From: Chloroflexi bacterium ADurb.Bin180
Lineage (GTDB): Bacteria > Chloroflexota > Anaerolineae > UBA2200
Direction of reading: 5' to 3'
Length of the DNA: 64,000 nt
NCBI GenBank assembly: GCA_002070215.1
Contig: MWCV01000001.1
Span: 1-64,000, forward strand
Numbering within the stretch: position 1 is the stretch's first letter; every line of letters begins with the position of its first letter. Both the position numbers and the translations under genes were made by a program. Positions 9,577 to 16,938 of the stretch are shown piece by piece. The notes beneath the pieces were generated by a model, which was not told the origin of the DNA, ran no database searches, and was given only the letters and a program-made list of their open reading frames with translations.

Positions 9577-10632
9577 TTAGCCTGCTTCACCTTGTACTGC
9601 CAGCGCTTCATCCAGCGCCTGACGTATCTCTTCCGCCCTCAGCGGCCGTGGATAGTTGTACATCGCCTTTCCAGGGCGCTCGTTGTAATACGGGCGATTG
9701 CAGTCTGTGCAGCCGGCGGTCTGGAAGGCGACACCGTCGGCCAGCAGAGCCACAATCTCGGCGCGACTCTGGCCAAGAAACGTGATCGCCTGGTCAGCTC
9801 CAAAGACCATGTCTTCCAGGCGGATCCTCTGCGTTCGCAGCAAATACCACGCTGCCTGAATGCGCCGGTACACCGTTATCGGCGGGGGTGCGTGTGCTGC
9901 CCAGGCCGTGCCGGCCACAGGAGTGAAAGCAAAGAGCCCAACGGTGACTTTGCGCTCCACCATCTCCTGCAGCCGCTCCAACATCTCCCTCTCGGTTTCA
10001 CCCAGTCCTACGATCACGTGTGTTCCAATACGCCCCGGGAACTCCTGTGCCGCTTGCCGGAGCAGTTCCAGCCGTCTGGCCCATCCCTGACCCTTGACAG
10101 CGTGGAAGACTCGCTCGCCTGCAGCATCCAGGGCGAGGGTTACCCTCTCGGCACCACTGTTCAGCAGGCGTTCAATCGCGTCGAGCGAGGGAGCAGCGAT
10201 GGAGGTGCAGATGGGCAGACCCTCTATGCTGGCCAGGTCGCGCACAAGCTCCTCAGCGCGCTGCAGGTAGCCATCGGACACGGTCACCTGAAGGCAGCAT
10301 CTCTTGACCAGGCCTTGTCCGTATCCCGTTGAGATCGCTTTCAGCGTGTCCGCCCAGGCAAAGCTCGGCCACACCACCCGAGATAGAAAGCCCGATTGTG
10401 CGCTGCTAGACCAGGCCTGAGCGCAGAACGAACAGTCACAGCGGCAACGTTCACCGACCATCAGGTAGGCAGTGGTAGGCAGGTATTCTTGCTTCAACGG
10501 TTGCAGGCCAAGGACTGCCGCTGTCCCGGCGGAAACGCGCACTTCCCCTGACACAGCCGACGATGATCCCTGGTCGTCTCGGCGCGCCAGGGAGACAAGC
10601 ACATCGGTCACGGGCGCCGGATCACGCAACAT
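9577..10632 (-). CDS. Radical SAM protein, lipoyl synthase LipS1/LipS2-type (biotin synthase-like)
   Basis: 351 aa radical SAM enzyme. The SAM [4Fe-4S] motif CxxxCxxC is C63, C67, C70 in ERCRCDCSFC. Further cysteines that could hold an auxiliary cluster lie near the C-terminus (C308, C311 in AGCTDCNRP) and at KRCC in the middle. The sequence resembles biotin-synthase-related proteins more than classical LipA, whose CX4CX5C auxiliary motif is not seen. It overlaps the preceding radical SAM gene by 25 bp and is followed by the lipoate-ligase-like gene. A pair of radical SAM proteins next to a ligase and gcvH matches the LipS1/LipS2 sulfur-insertion system. I cannot say with confidence which of the two components this is; it may be LipS2. 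Confidence 0.78.
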   Translation of the reverse strand: MLRDPAPVTDVLVSLARRDDQGSSSAVSGEVRVSAGTAAVLGLQPLKQEYLPTTAYLMVGERCRCDCSFCAQAWSSSAQSGFLSRVVWPSFAWADTLKAISTGYGQGLVKRCCLQVTVSDGYLQRAEELVRDLASIEGLPICTSIAAPSLDAIERLLNSGAERVTLALDAAGERVFHAVKGQGWARRLELLRQAAQEFPGRIGTHVIVGLGETEREMLERLQEMVERKVTVGLFAFTPVAGTAWAAHAPPPITVYRRIQAAWYLLRTQRIRLEDMVFGADQAITFLGQSRAEIVALLADGVAFQTAGCTDCNRPYYNERPGKAMYNYPRPLRAEEIRQALDEALAVQGEAG

Positions 10633-11516
10633 TCATTCTCCCAACTGACAGACAACCGTTGCGCCAAAGCCATCTCGACGGCCGCCCTGGCTGGATTCAC
10701 AATCCTGACCACTCCCGCGGCAATTGCCAGCGGATCGAGCTCCTGACGGTAGCGGCCGCCCGGCCTCATACACCCGAGGTAGACCGGTACATCACCCAGT
10801 ACAACCCCGGCGCGCTCGATAAAGTCCACCACACTGTTTACACTTGGAGGGCAGCAGTCCGCATAGCGCGTGCCGGGAGTGGGCACCATAACCAGGAGAA
10901 CAAGCGCCTCCGCACCCTGGTCAGCCAGCCATTCAAGGGCCCGGTCCTCCCCTCTCCATTCGCCCCCGTACAAGCCCAGCGTCAGGTGCGGCACAACACG
11001 CCCGTGGCGGCGCAGCATGGCGTAGGTGCGCTTATAGTCGGCCACGGTGGCGTCCAGCCCGTAGACCTCCCTGATCGTCCGGTCATCGCCCACTATGTCA
11101 AAGGACACCACATCCAGATAGGGAAGGATGGGCCGGATCTCTCGTTCGCTGGCCAGACCCACATGCCAGTTGAATAGCCTTCCAGAATGCAGCTCGGCCA
11201 ACCTGTCCAATGATGCGCCGAGTGGCACTCGCCCTTGGAGGTCACACCCACCGGAAATCAGGCAGCTCGTGTACCCATCAGCACCGGCCTGGTCGATGGG
11301 TACCATGCCCTTGAGATACTGCCCACCGCAGTGAGCACATTTCAGCGCGCAGTCGGTGCCAGTCAGACTGATCGGCAGAGTGTGGCTCGGCCGCACCAAC
11401 GCAACACGGGCGCCGACGCCGTGAGAGCCTACCGCCGGTGCGCGTTCTAAGGCGGCCCTCGGCGCATCGCCGATGATCGCCTGACCTGGTTGCGGTTCGC
11501 AGTCTCCATCCATCAT
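10608..11516 (-). CDS. Radical SAM protein, second component of LipS1/LipS2-type lipoyl synthase
   Basis: 302 aa radical SAM protein. CxxxCxxC is C56, C60, C63 in LTGTDCALKCAHCGG. A C-terminal cysteine pair (C297, C298 in ENECCVIRRP) and a single cysteine near YLGCMRPGG could support a second cluster. It overlaps the next radical SAM gene by 25 bp, so the two products are probably made together. In the LipS1/LipS2 system each enzyme inserts one sulfur into an octanoyl chain on the carrier protein. Gene order here (radical SAM, radical SAM, ligase, gcvH) supports that role. An unrelated radical SAM maturase is possible but less likely. Confidence 0.75.
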   Translation of the reverse strand: MMDGDCEPQPGQAIIGDAPRAALERAPAVGSHGVGARVALVRPSHTLPISLTGTDCALKCAHCGGQYLKGMVPIDQAGADGYTSCLISGGCDLQGRVPLGASLDRLAELHSGRLFNWHVGLASEREIRPILPYLDVVSFDIVGDDRTIREVYGLDATVADYKRTYAMLRRHGRVVPHLTLGLYGGEWRGEDRALEWLADQGAEALVLLVMVPTPGTRYADCCPPSVNSVVDFIERAGVVLGDVPVYLGCMRPGGRYRQELDPLAIAAGVVRIVNPARAAVEMALAQRLSVSWENECCVIRRP

Positions 11517-11530
11517 GTTAGTGCGTGCTG

Positions 11531-11899
11531 CTATTCGACCGTATCGTCGACGGGTATCTTCAGCGTGCCCGCTTCTTTGGTCTTGGGGCTGAGAACGAGC
11601 CTGTGCGGGCCAGGCGCCAGAGGGTCGCCATCGACCTGGATAGTGACTTTTAGCCCCACACCGAATTGGAGCGGTGACCGCGCCGAGACCTCAGTGCTGG
11701 TCAGCGTCTTACCGCCGGCAACCACCACCCTGGTCTGTTCCAGGGGACATTCCTTCCCATCTACCACCACGGGCAGCATACCGACGATGGTTCCAGGCGC
11801 AATGGTGTTCTGGATAGCCAACTCAAAGCCGTTGGCCGTGTTCTTCAAGCTTTTCTTGACATAGAGCTTTTTCAACAGAAAGACAGGCAGAGAACTCAA
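11531..11899 (-). CDS. Small predicted beta-rich protein, possibly DUF6379-like
   Basis: 122 aa, no signal peptide and no transmembrane segment. TTG start at 11899 with AGGAGG 7 nt upstream. It has alternating hydrophobic strands and the elements SLKNTANGF, VVVDGKECP, FGVGLKVTIQVDG and LAPGPHRLVL. These loosely resemble DUF6379 proteins, the family of the beta subunit of C-glycoside deglycosidase. I did not recognise it firmly. It is the first gene after a near-consensus promoter and is only 14 bp from the first radical SAM gene, so it is probably cotranscribed with the lipoylation genes. Confidence 0.7.
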   Translation of the reverse strand: MSSLPVFLLKKLYVKKSLKNTANGFELAIQNTIAPGTIVGMLPVVVDGKECPLEQTRVVVAGGKTLTSTEVSARSPLQFGVGLKVTIQVDGDPLAPGPHRLVLSPKTKEAGTLKIPVDDTVE

Positions 11900-11974
11900 C
11901 CTATATCCTCCTACCGCGCCACCTGGCTGAGCGGAGCATCCAGCGTGGTGTCATCAGTGATTTTTTTCACAATT

Positions 11975-12003
11975 AGTATAGCCCGTACAGAACAGAATGT
12001 CAA
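11975..12003 (-). promoter_or_regulatory. Near-consensus promoter for the radical SAM / lipoate-ligase operon
   Basis: On the minus strand TTGACA (11998-12003), a 17-bp spacer and TATACT (11975-11980). Transcription would start near 11968, giving a leader of about 70 nt before the TTG start at 11899. The same two hexamers and spacing occur in the murA promoter at 55.5 kb. Confidence 0.8.
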
Positions 12004-12026
12004 TCACCACGGAGCTCAGAACGAAG

Positions 12027-12054
12027 AACGCCTCCCTTGAATGCGGGAGGCGTT
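12027..12054 (-). terminator. Hairpin, probable terminator of the DUF420-like gene
   Basis: A perfect 10-bp stem AACGCCTCCC / GGGAGGCGTT with an 8-nt loop lies 25 bp after the stop of the upstream minus-strand gene and just before the next promoter. There is no good U-tract, so it could also be an mRNA-stabilising structure. Confidence 0.55.
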
Positions 12055-12078
12055 CACGATTTCGAGCTCACAGTCCTG

Positions 12079-12519
12079 CTAGAGATACCACCACACGTAC
12101 AGCGCGATTCCCCCAACCAGAGACAGAGTCCACAGAACAGCCAGAATCCTCATCAGACGTTTCTGGCTGCGCACCTGCAAGGTCAGGGGCAGGTCCATTC
12201 TCACTGCGACCACTGCATAGAGGCCCAGCAGCTCTGCCAGGGTGCCAACCAGGAAATGCGGCAGCATCATCCTGGGCTTGAGCGACGGATCGCGAATTGC
12301 TGCCGGAAGAACCCGGAAAAAGGTTGGGTTCATCACCGCCACGATCAATACCGCGTTGATGATCACCACGACTGTCATCCAGGTATGATGTGTCGCTAGG
12401 TCGCCCTTCTTCACGCGCAGCACCGCCAGTATCAACAGCACCAGGAGCGCTATCTGCGCGAGCAAGTTCAGATCAGCGGCCCAACTCGCCTGTGTGCCCA
12501 GAAAGCCACGACCTGTCAT
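12079..12519 (-). CDS. Four-helix membrane protein, DUF420-like
   Basis: 146 aa with about four transmembrane helices. Histidines lie at helix ends (LATHHTWM near 45 and LPHFLVGTLAE near 88), and the last helix ends IALYVWWYL. The pattern of conserved His and the final tryptophan/tyrosine-rich helix resembles DUF420 (YozB-like) membrane proteins, some of which are linked to cytochrome oxidase regions. ATG with AAAGGAG 4 nt upstream. It follows the MFS gene on the same strand. The family call is tentative. Confidence 0.7.
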   Translation of the reverse strand: MTGRGFLGTQASWAADLNLLAQIALLVLLILAVLRVKKGDLATHHTWMTVVVIINAVLIVAVMNPTFFRVLPAAIRDPSLKPRMMLPHFLVGTLAELLGLYAVVAVRMDLPLTLQVRSQKRLMRILAVLWTLSLVGGIALYVWWYL

Positions 12520-12578
12520 GGCACTCCTTTCATTTTCCGGTCACTATGCAGCCAACGAGCACGACTCGCAACGAGAAT

Positions 12579-13781
12579 CTAGGAACTGGCCTCGCCACGC
12601 TTTACCTGGGACATACACAGTATAGCCAGCCCCATGAACAGAGGCGAGAACACAAACAGCATACGGTGGCCAAACTGATCCATCAGCGCACCGACCAGGG
12701 GCGGCGCGGTGATCGCTGCCAGCATCGAGAAAAAGTAGTACAGGCCCGTGTACGAGCCGATCTTACCTGGCGGCGCCAGGTCAGACACCATGGGGAAGGA
12801 GTTGATGTTGATCAACGCCCAGCCCACCCCGGCCAGGATCAGCATCACCGTCAGGTAAATCATGTTCGTGGTGAACAGCCCACCTAGGATCATCACCAGA
12901 AGGACGCTGAGCCCGGCAAGAATAGTACGCCGTCGGCCAAACCGAGTGGCGATGAAACCAGACGGCAGAGCAAAGAGCAGAAAGGCCGCTGAGGTATAGG
13001 TCAGCATCATTGCGGCGGTACTCTCCTTGATGCCCAGGAATTCCTTGCCGTAGGTCGTCCAGAAGGTCTCGATGGCATTGTAGCCGATGAACCAGGCAAA
13101 GATGGCCAGCAGGATGAACAGGGCGCTTTTCTCCTGACTGGTGACGATCTCCCGAATCGTCGCCAGCACTCCCACGCGCTGCTCCGCCGCTTCCTCATAC
13201 TGCTGTGGCTCCTTGATCACTTTCACCACGACCGCTGTGGCCACCAGCATCAGCGCGGAGCCAAACCAAAACGGCAACCCGCGATTGACTCGATAGAGGA
13301 ATGCTCCGCCGAGGAAGGCCAGAGTTGTGCCCAGTCCGCCCATCAGGTTGATGATGCCATTGGCCTTGCTGCGCAGAGGCGATGGCGTGATGTCGGGCAT
13401 CAGAGCGACGGTGGGAGTGCGAAAGATCGCCATGGCGATGTTCATCACAATGATGGCTGTCAGGAGCAGCGGGAAGACAGGCACCCAGAGATGCAACACC
13501 GGAACCAGGGCAAAGAAGATGGCAGCAATCGGGGCGCCAATCATCATAAAGGGGATCCGCCGTCCAAAACGAGTGCGGGTTCGGTCGCTCAGGAATCCAA
13601 CATAGGGCTGAATCGTAATTCCGGCAATGTTGTCAAAGGTCATAATGAGTCCAACCAGCGCCAGAGGCAGGTTGTACTCGCGCAAAAAGATAGGAATGTA
13701 GGCATTGTAGACTGACCAGATTACGCTGATGCCAAAGAAACCAAACCCTAACAGAAATGTCTTTTTGTAGTCGAGTTTCAT
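12579..13781 (-). CDS. MFS transporter
   Basis: 400 aa with about 12 hydrophobic segments. The loop after helix 2 has GFLSDRTRTRFGRRIPFM, the major facilitator signature (G-x-x-x-D-R-x-x-x-R-x-G-R-R), with a second RFGRRR after helix 8. The N-terminus (SVYNAYIPIFLREY) and the long arginine-rich loop are like SLC45/GPH-type sugar transporters. The substrate cannot be read. ATG with AAAGG upstream. It lies 45 bp after the VTT-domain gene. Confidence 0.88.
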   Translation of the reverse strand: MKLDYKKTFLLGFGFFGISVIWSVYNAYIPIFLREYNLPLALVGLIMTFDNIAGITIQPYVGFLSDRTRTRFGRRIPFMMIGAPIAAIFFALVPVLHLWVPVFPLLLTAIIVMNIAMAIFRTPTVALMPDITPSPLRSKANGIINLMGGLGTTLAFLGGAFLYRVNRGLPFWFGSALMLVATAVVVKVIKEPQQYEEAAEQRVGVLATIREIVTSQEKSALFILLAIFAWFIGYNAIETFWTTYGKEFLGIKESTAAMMLTYTSAAFLLFALPSGFIATRFGRRRTILAGLSVLLVMILGGLFTTNMIYLTVMLILAGVGWALININSFPMVSDLAPPGKIGSYTGLYYFFSMLAAITAPPLVGALMDQFGHRMLFVFSPLFMGLAILCMSQVKRGEASS

Positions 13782-13826
13782 GCCTCCCCTTTCATTATGA
13801 GATTCGGCACGGCTAACAGCAACCGT

Positions 13827-14411
13827 CTAGTGCCTGAAGCGGTCGAACAACTCTAGCCACTGTGCCCCGGCCAGAGCCATAGCCAGCCCCTTGATGCTCT
13901 TGCCTAGGAAACAGACCAGCAGGAATCGCCACACCGGATAGTGCAGGGCGCCGGCGGCAATTCCGGCCAGGTCGAACAACGGGTTGGGGATGACCGATAG
14001 GACAAAGATAGTCCAACCACCATAGCGGCGCATCCAGCTCTCCAAGCGCGCATAACGCGCCCGGTCTTCTGCCCGGATGATCGCTCCTCCGCCATAGCCA
14101 GCCAAGTAACCACTCAGCTCGCCGATGGCCATGCCCGCTCCTGACACAATGCCCACCACGACCGGATTGAATACTCCTCCGGTAACAAAGGTGGCCACCA
14201 AGCTCGGGATGGGAAGGAGGACCGTGGCATTGCCAATGACGCTCACCACAAAGACACCGAGATAGCCATAGGACGCAAAGCGCACAACCTGATCCCGGTA
14301 GACAAAGATCAGCACGCTGATCAGGAGCGCCAAGACCAGCGCCCCCGCCCTCCACAGAATATGCGGCTGGCCCGCTGGCTTTCTCTCCACCGCAGGCGAT
14401 CCTGTCTCCAT
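13827..14411 (-). CDS. VTT-domain (DedA/TVP38-like) membrane protein
   Basis: 194 aa with about five hydrophobic segments. It carries the VTT-domain pattern: LPIPSLVATFVTGGVFNP near 67, then GELSGYLAGYGGG near 97, and VIPNPLFDLAGIAAGAL with FLLVCFLGKSIKG toward the C-terminus. VTT proteins are linked to lipid scrambling and membrane homeostasis. A competing frame (13813-14421) is a shadow with no such motifs. It sits between the MFS gene and the polysaccharide cluster. Confidence 0.85.
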   Translation of the reverse strand: METGSPAVERKPAGQPHILWRAGALVLALLISVLIFVYRDQVVRFASYGYLGVFVVSVIGNATVLLPIPSLVATFVTGGVFNPVVVGIVSGAGMAIGELSGYLAGYGGGAIIRAEDRARYARLESWMRRYGGWTIFVLSVIPNPLFDLAGIAAGALHYPVWRFLLVCFLGKSIKGLAMALAGAQWLELFDRFRH

Positions 14412-14478
14412 CTTGCCTCACGCTTGCTTGTCGTTCGCCATGAACAACAGGTGATTCGCCGCCCTGATCTGAGGTGAG

Positions 14479-15852
14479 CTACTCCTTCACACCGCTGCAA
14501 CGGACGCTGCGACCCTGAGCGGCCCCCGGGGTACCCAGCCGGACAATCTCAGCACCTTCTGCCTGGACACCAGCAGTTGCGTTGACCGAGTCCACCAGCA
14601 GACCGCAGTTCCTGGCAATCCACGGGTAATCATAAGCAGTGTGGCCCGCCACCACGACCACGCAATCTGCTCCGTGAAGGAGTTCTTCCGTCAGTGGCTG
14701 GGAGGTTAGTGTCTTCTCCTCGTGGTAAAAGACACTGCGTTCAATATGAAACTGCGGCACGTACGGGTCATTGTAGCTGACCTCTACGCCCCGCTCGAGC
14801 AGCAGCTCGATGATGCGCTCCGCCGGCGAGTTGCGAGCGTCATCCACGTCCTTCTTAAAGGCCACACCCAGCACCAGCACGTGAGCCCCGCAGAGGACCT
14901 TGCCCTGTCGGCTCAGACCAGCAGCCACCAGATCCACGACATGGTAAGGCATGCTCTGATTCACTTCGGCAGCCAGTTCGATGAACTTGGTATAGAAATC
15001 GTACTCCCGTGCCTTCCAGGAGAGGTAGTAGGGATCAACGGGGATACAGTGCCCGCCCGTTCCGGGACCAGGGTAGAAGGGCATAAAGCCAAAGGGCTTG
15101 GTCGCCGCCGCGCGGATTACCTCCCAGATGTCTATCTCCATCCGTTCGCAGAGCAGAGCCAGCTCGTTCACCAAAGCAATGTTGACGCTGCGGAAGATGT
15201 TCTCCAGCAGCTTGGACATCTCAGCGGCCCGTGGCGACGAAACGACGTACACCGCTGGCGACAGGTGCAGCAGCAGCCGGCGTGCCAGCTCGGCACATTC
15301 CGGGGTAAGCCCACCAACGACCTTGGGCAGGTTGCCCACATGGTAGACCTTGTCACCCGGGTTGATACGCTCAGGCGAAAAAGCCAGATTAAAGTCCTTA
15401 CCCGCCTTTAGACCGCTGGCTTCCAGAATCGGCAGTACCTTGTCCTCGGTAGTCCCCGGGTAAGTGGTGCTCTGGAGGATGACCAACTGGCCCGCATGCA
15501 ACCGCGGTGCGATTCCGCTGGCAGCGCTCTCGATATCATGCAGGTTCGGCGCTTTCATCGCATCAAACGGTGTGGGAACACAGATAAAGATGACCTCTAC
15601 GTCCCGCACGACGTCATAGTCCGTTGTGGCGAACAGTCTGGAGCCAATCAGGCGTGCTACATCGCTGGTCGCTACGTCCTGGATATAGCTCTTGCCTGCC
15701 TTGAGTGAGGCAACCTTGCCCTCAGATGTATCGAGACCGGTTACCCGGTAGCCTACGTCCGCGAGCTTGACCGCCAGTGGCAGTCCAACGTAGCCCAAAC
15801 CCAGCACGCACACCCGTGCCGATTTGTCATCAATGCGCTGCAATAGACCCAA
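14479..15852 (-). CDS. wecC: UDP-N-acetyl-hexosamine 6-dehydrogenase (WecC/WbpA family)
   Basis: 457 aa NAD-dependent dehydrogenase that oxidises C6 of a UDP-HexNAc to the uronic acid. Rossmann motif VLGLGYVGLPLA near 16, VPTPFD near 92, STTYPGTTED, and the class-specific GPGTGGHCIPVDPYYLSW, which fits WecC/WbpA better than UDP-glucose dehydrogenase. TTG start at 15852 with AAAGGAG 8 nt upstream, inside the 3' end region of wecA. Its product could feed the WlbB-like acetyltransferase at 48 kb or a GT in the cluster. GlcNAc versus ManNAc substrate is undecided. Confidence 0.88.
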   Translation of the reverse strand: MGLLQRIDDKSARVCVLGLGYVGLPLAVKLADVGYRVTGLDTSEGKVASLKAGKSYIQDVATSDVARLIGSRLFATTDYDVVRDVEVIFICVPTPFDAMKAPNLHDIESAASGIAPRLHAGQLVILQSTTYPGTTEDKVLPILEASGLKAGKDFNLAFSPERINPGDKVYHVGNLPKVVGGLTPECAELARRLLLHLSPAVYVVSSPRAAEMSKLLENIFRSVNIALVNELALLCERMEIDIWEVIRAAATKPFGFMPFYPGPGTGGHCIPVDPYYLSWKAREYDFYTKFIELAAEVNQSMPYHVVDLVAAGLSRQGKVLCGAHVLVLGVAFKKDVDDARNSPAERIIELLLERGVEVSYNDPYVPQFHIERSVFYHEEKTLTSQPLTEELLHGADCVVVVAGHTAYDYPWIARNCGLLVDSVNATAGVQAEGAEIVRLGTPGAAQGRSVRCSGVKE

Positions 15853-15857
15853 GAGTC

Positions 15858-16928
15858 TTACTCCTTTGAGGCCTGATCAGACAGAGTCGCTGGCTCAGTT
15901 CCTGTTGATGCCCTGCGGCTACGTCTGACAAAATCGCCCTGCACTTGCTCCAGCCGCCATAGGGCATAGACACCACAACACAGCAGCAGTGCACCAATAA
16001 AGTACCCTTCAATGATACTGGCCTGAGTCAAGAACATCGCTGCCACTCCCAGAGCACAACAGACCAGGTAGAGAATCAGGACCGACTCGCGTTGCGTGGC
16101 ACCCATCAGCACCAGGCGATGTGAGGTGTGATCCTTGCCTGGTGTGGAGAGCGGATTGACGCCCCTGCGCAGGCGCGAAATCACCACCAGAGTCGTGTCG
16201 AAAATGGGCAGCCCCAGAACCACCACGGGAATCATCCAGGTCACAAAGGACACATTGTCGGGAAAGCGCAGCTTGATCCCCAGAGCAGCCAGCATGAACC
16301 CGATAAACAGGCTCCCGCTATCGCCCATAAAGATGGTTGCCGGGTTAAAGTTATAGTACAAAAAGCCGAGACAGGCCCCGAGCAGCGCTGCAGCGAGGCT
16401 GGCCACCAGGTACTGACCGCTCATCGCTGCCAGCAGGAGGAAGAATACGCAGGCTACGGTTGCCACTCCGCCGGACAACCCGTCCATATTGTCCAGCAGG
16501 TTCAAGGCGTTGGTGATACCGACCACCCACAGCATTGTCGCCGCCAGGTTGAGATAGGTGTTGTGCAGAAAACCTACCCTGATTCCCGAGACATAGAGGA
16601 TAGTCGCTGCCAGAATCTGCCCGGCCAACTTGACCAGCGGACGCAGGCTCTGGCGGTCGTCCCACACCCCGAGGAACGACACCAGGGTTGCGCCGACGAG
16701 CATGCTGACCACCTGAGCCACGTAGAAGCGGTCGCCAAAGACCAGCAGCGCCACGATACAACCCAGATAAATGGCTACTCCGCCCAGACGGGGGGTGGAG
16801 CGAGTATGAACGCCCCGGGCGCTGGGCTGAGCAATGAATCCCCAGCGCAGCGCAGCCCGGCGCACCAGAGGCATGCTGCCCAACACGATGACCAGAGCAC
16901 CAGCGATGATCAGCATATAGTCGGTCAT
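15858..16928 (-). CDS. wecA: Undecaprenyl-phosphate GlcNAc-1-phosphate transferase family (WecA/TagO)
   Basis: 356 aa MraY/WecA-family membrane transferase that starts lipid-linked glycan synthesis by moving a HexNAc-1-phosphate onto undecaprenyl phosphate. About ten transmembrane helices. Catalytic motifs are present: [42 protein letters not shown] and the cytoplasmic loop [10 protein letters not shown], where the His-rich motif marks WecA rather than MraY. ATG with GGAGG 4 nt upstream; it follows the O-antigen ligase gene by 10 bp. Confidence 0.9.
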   Translation of the reverse strand: MTDYMLIIAGALVIVLGSMPLVRRAALRWGFIAQPSARGVHTRSTPRLGGVAIYLGCIVALLVFGDRFYVAQVVSMLVGATLVSFLGVWDDRQSLRPLVKLAGQILAATILYVSGIRVGFLHNTYLNLAATMLWVVGITNALNLLDNMDGLSGGVATVACVFFLLLAAMSGQYLVASLAAALLGACLGFLYYNFNPATIFMGDSGSLFIGFMLAALGIKLRFPDNVSFVTWMIPVVVLGLPIFDTTLVVISRLRRGVNPLSTPGKDHTSHRLVLMGATQRESVLILYLVCCALGVAAMFLTQASIIEGYFIGALLLCCGVYALWRLEQVQGDFVRRSRRASTGTEPATLSDQASKE

Positions 16929-16938
16929 GGGACCTCCG

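Noticed and set aside
13813-14421. 202-aa frame overlapping the VTT-domain gene
   Set aside because: It is a different frame of the same DNA, with no VTT motifs and unusual composition.
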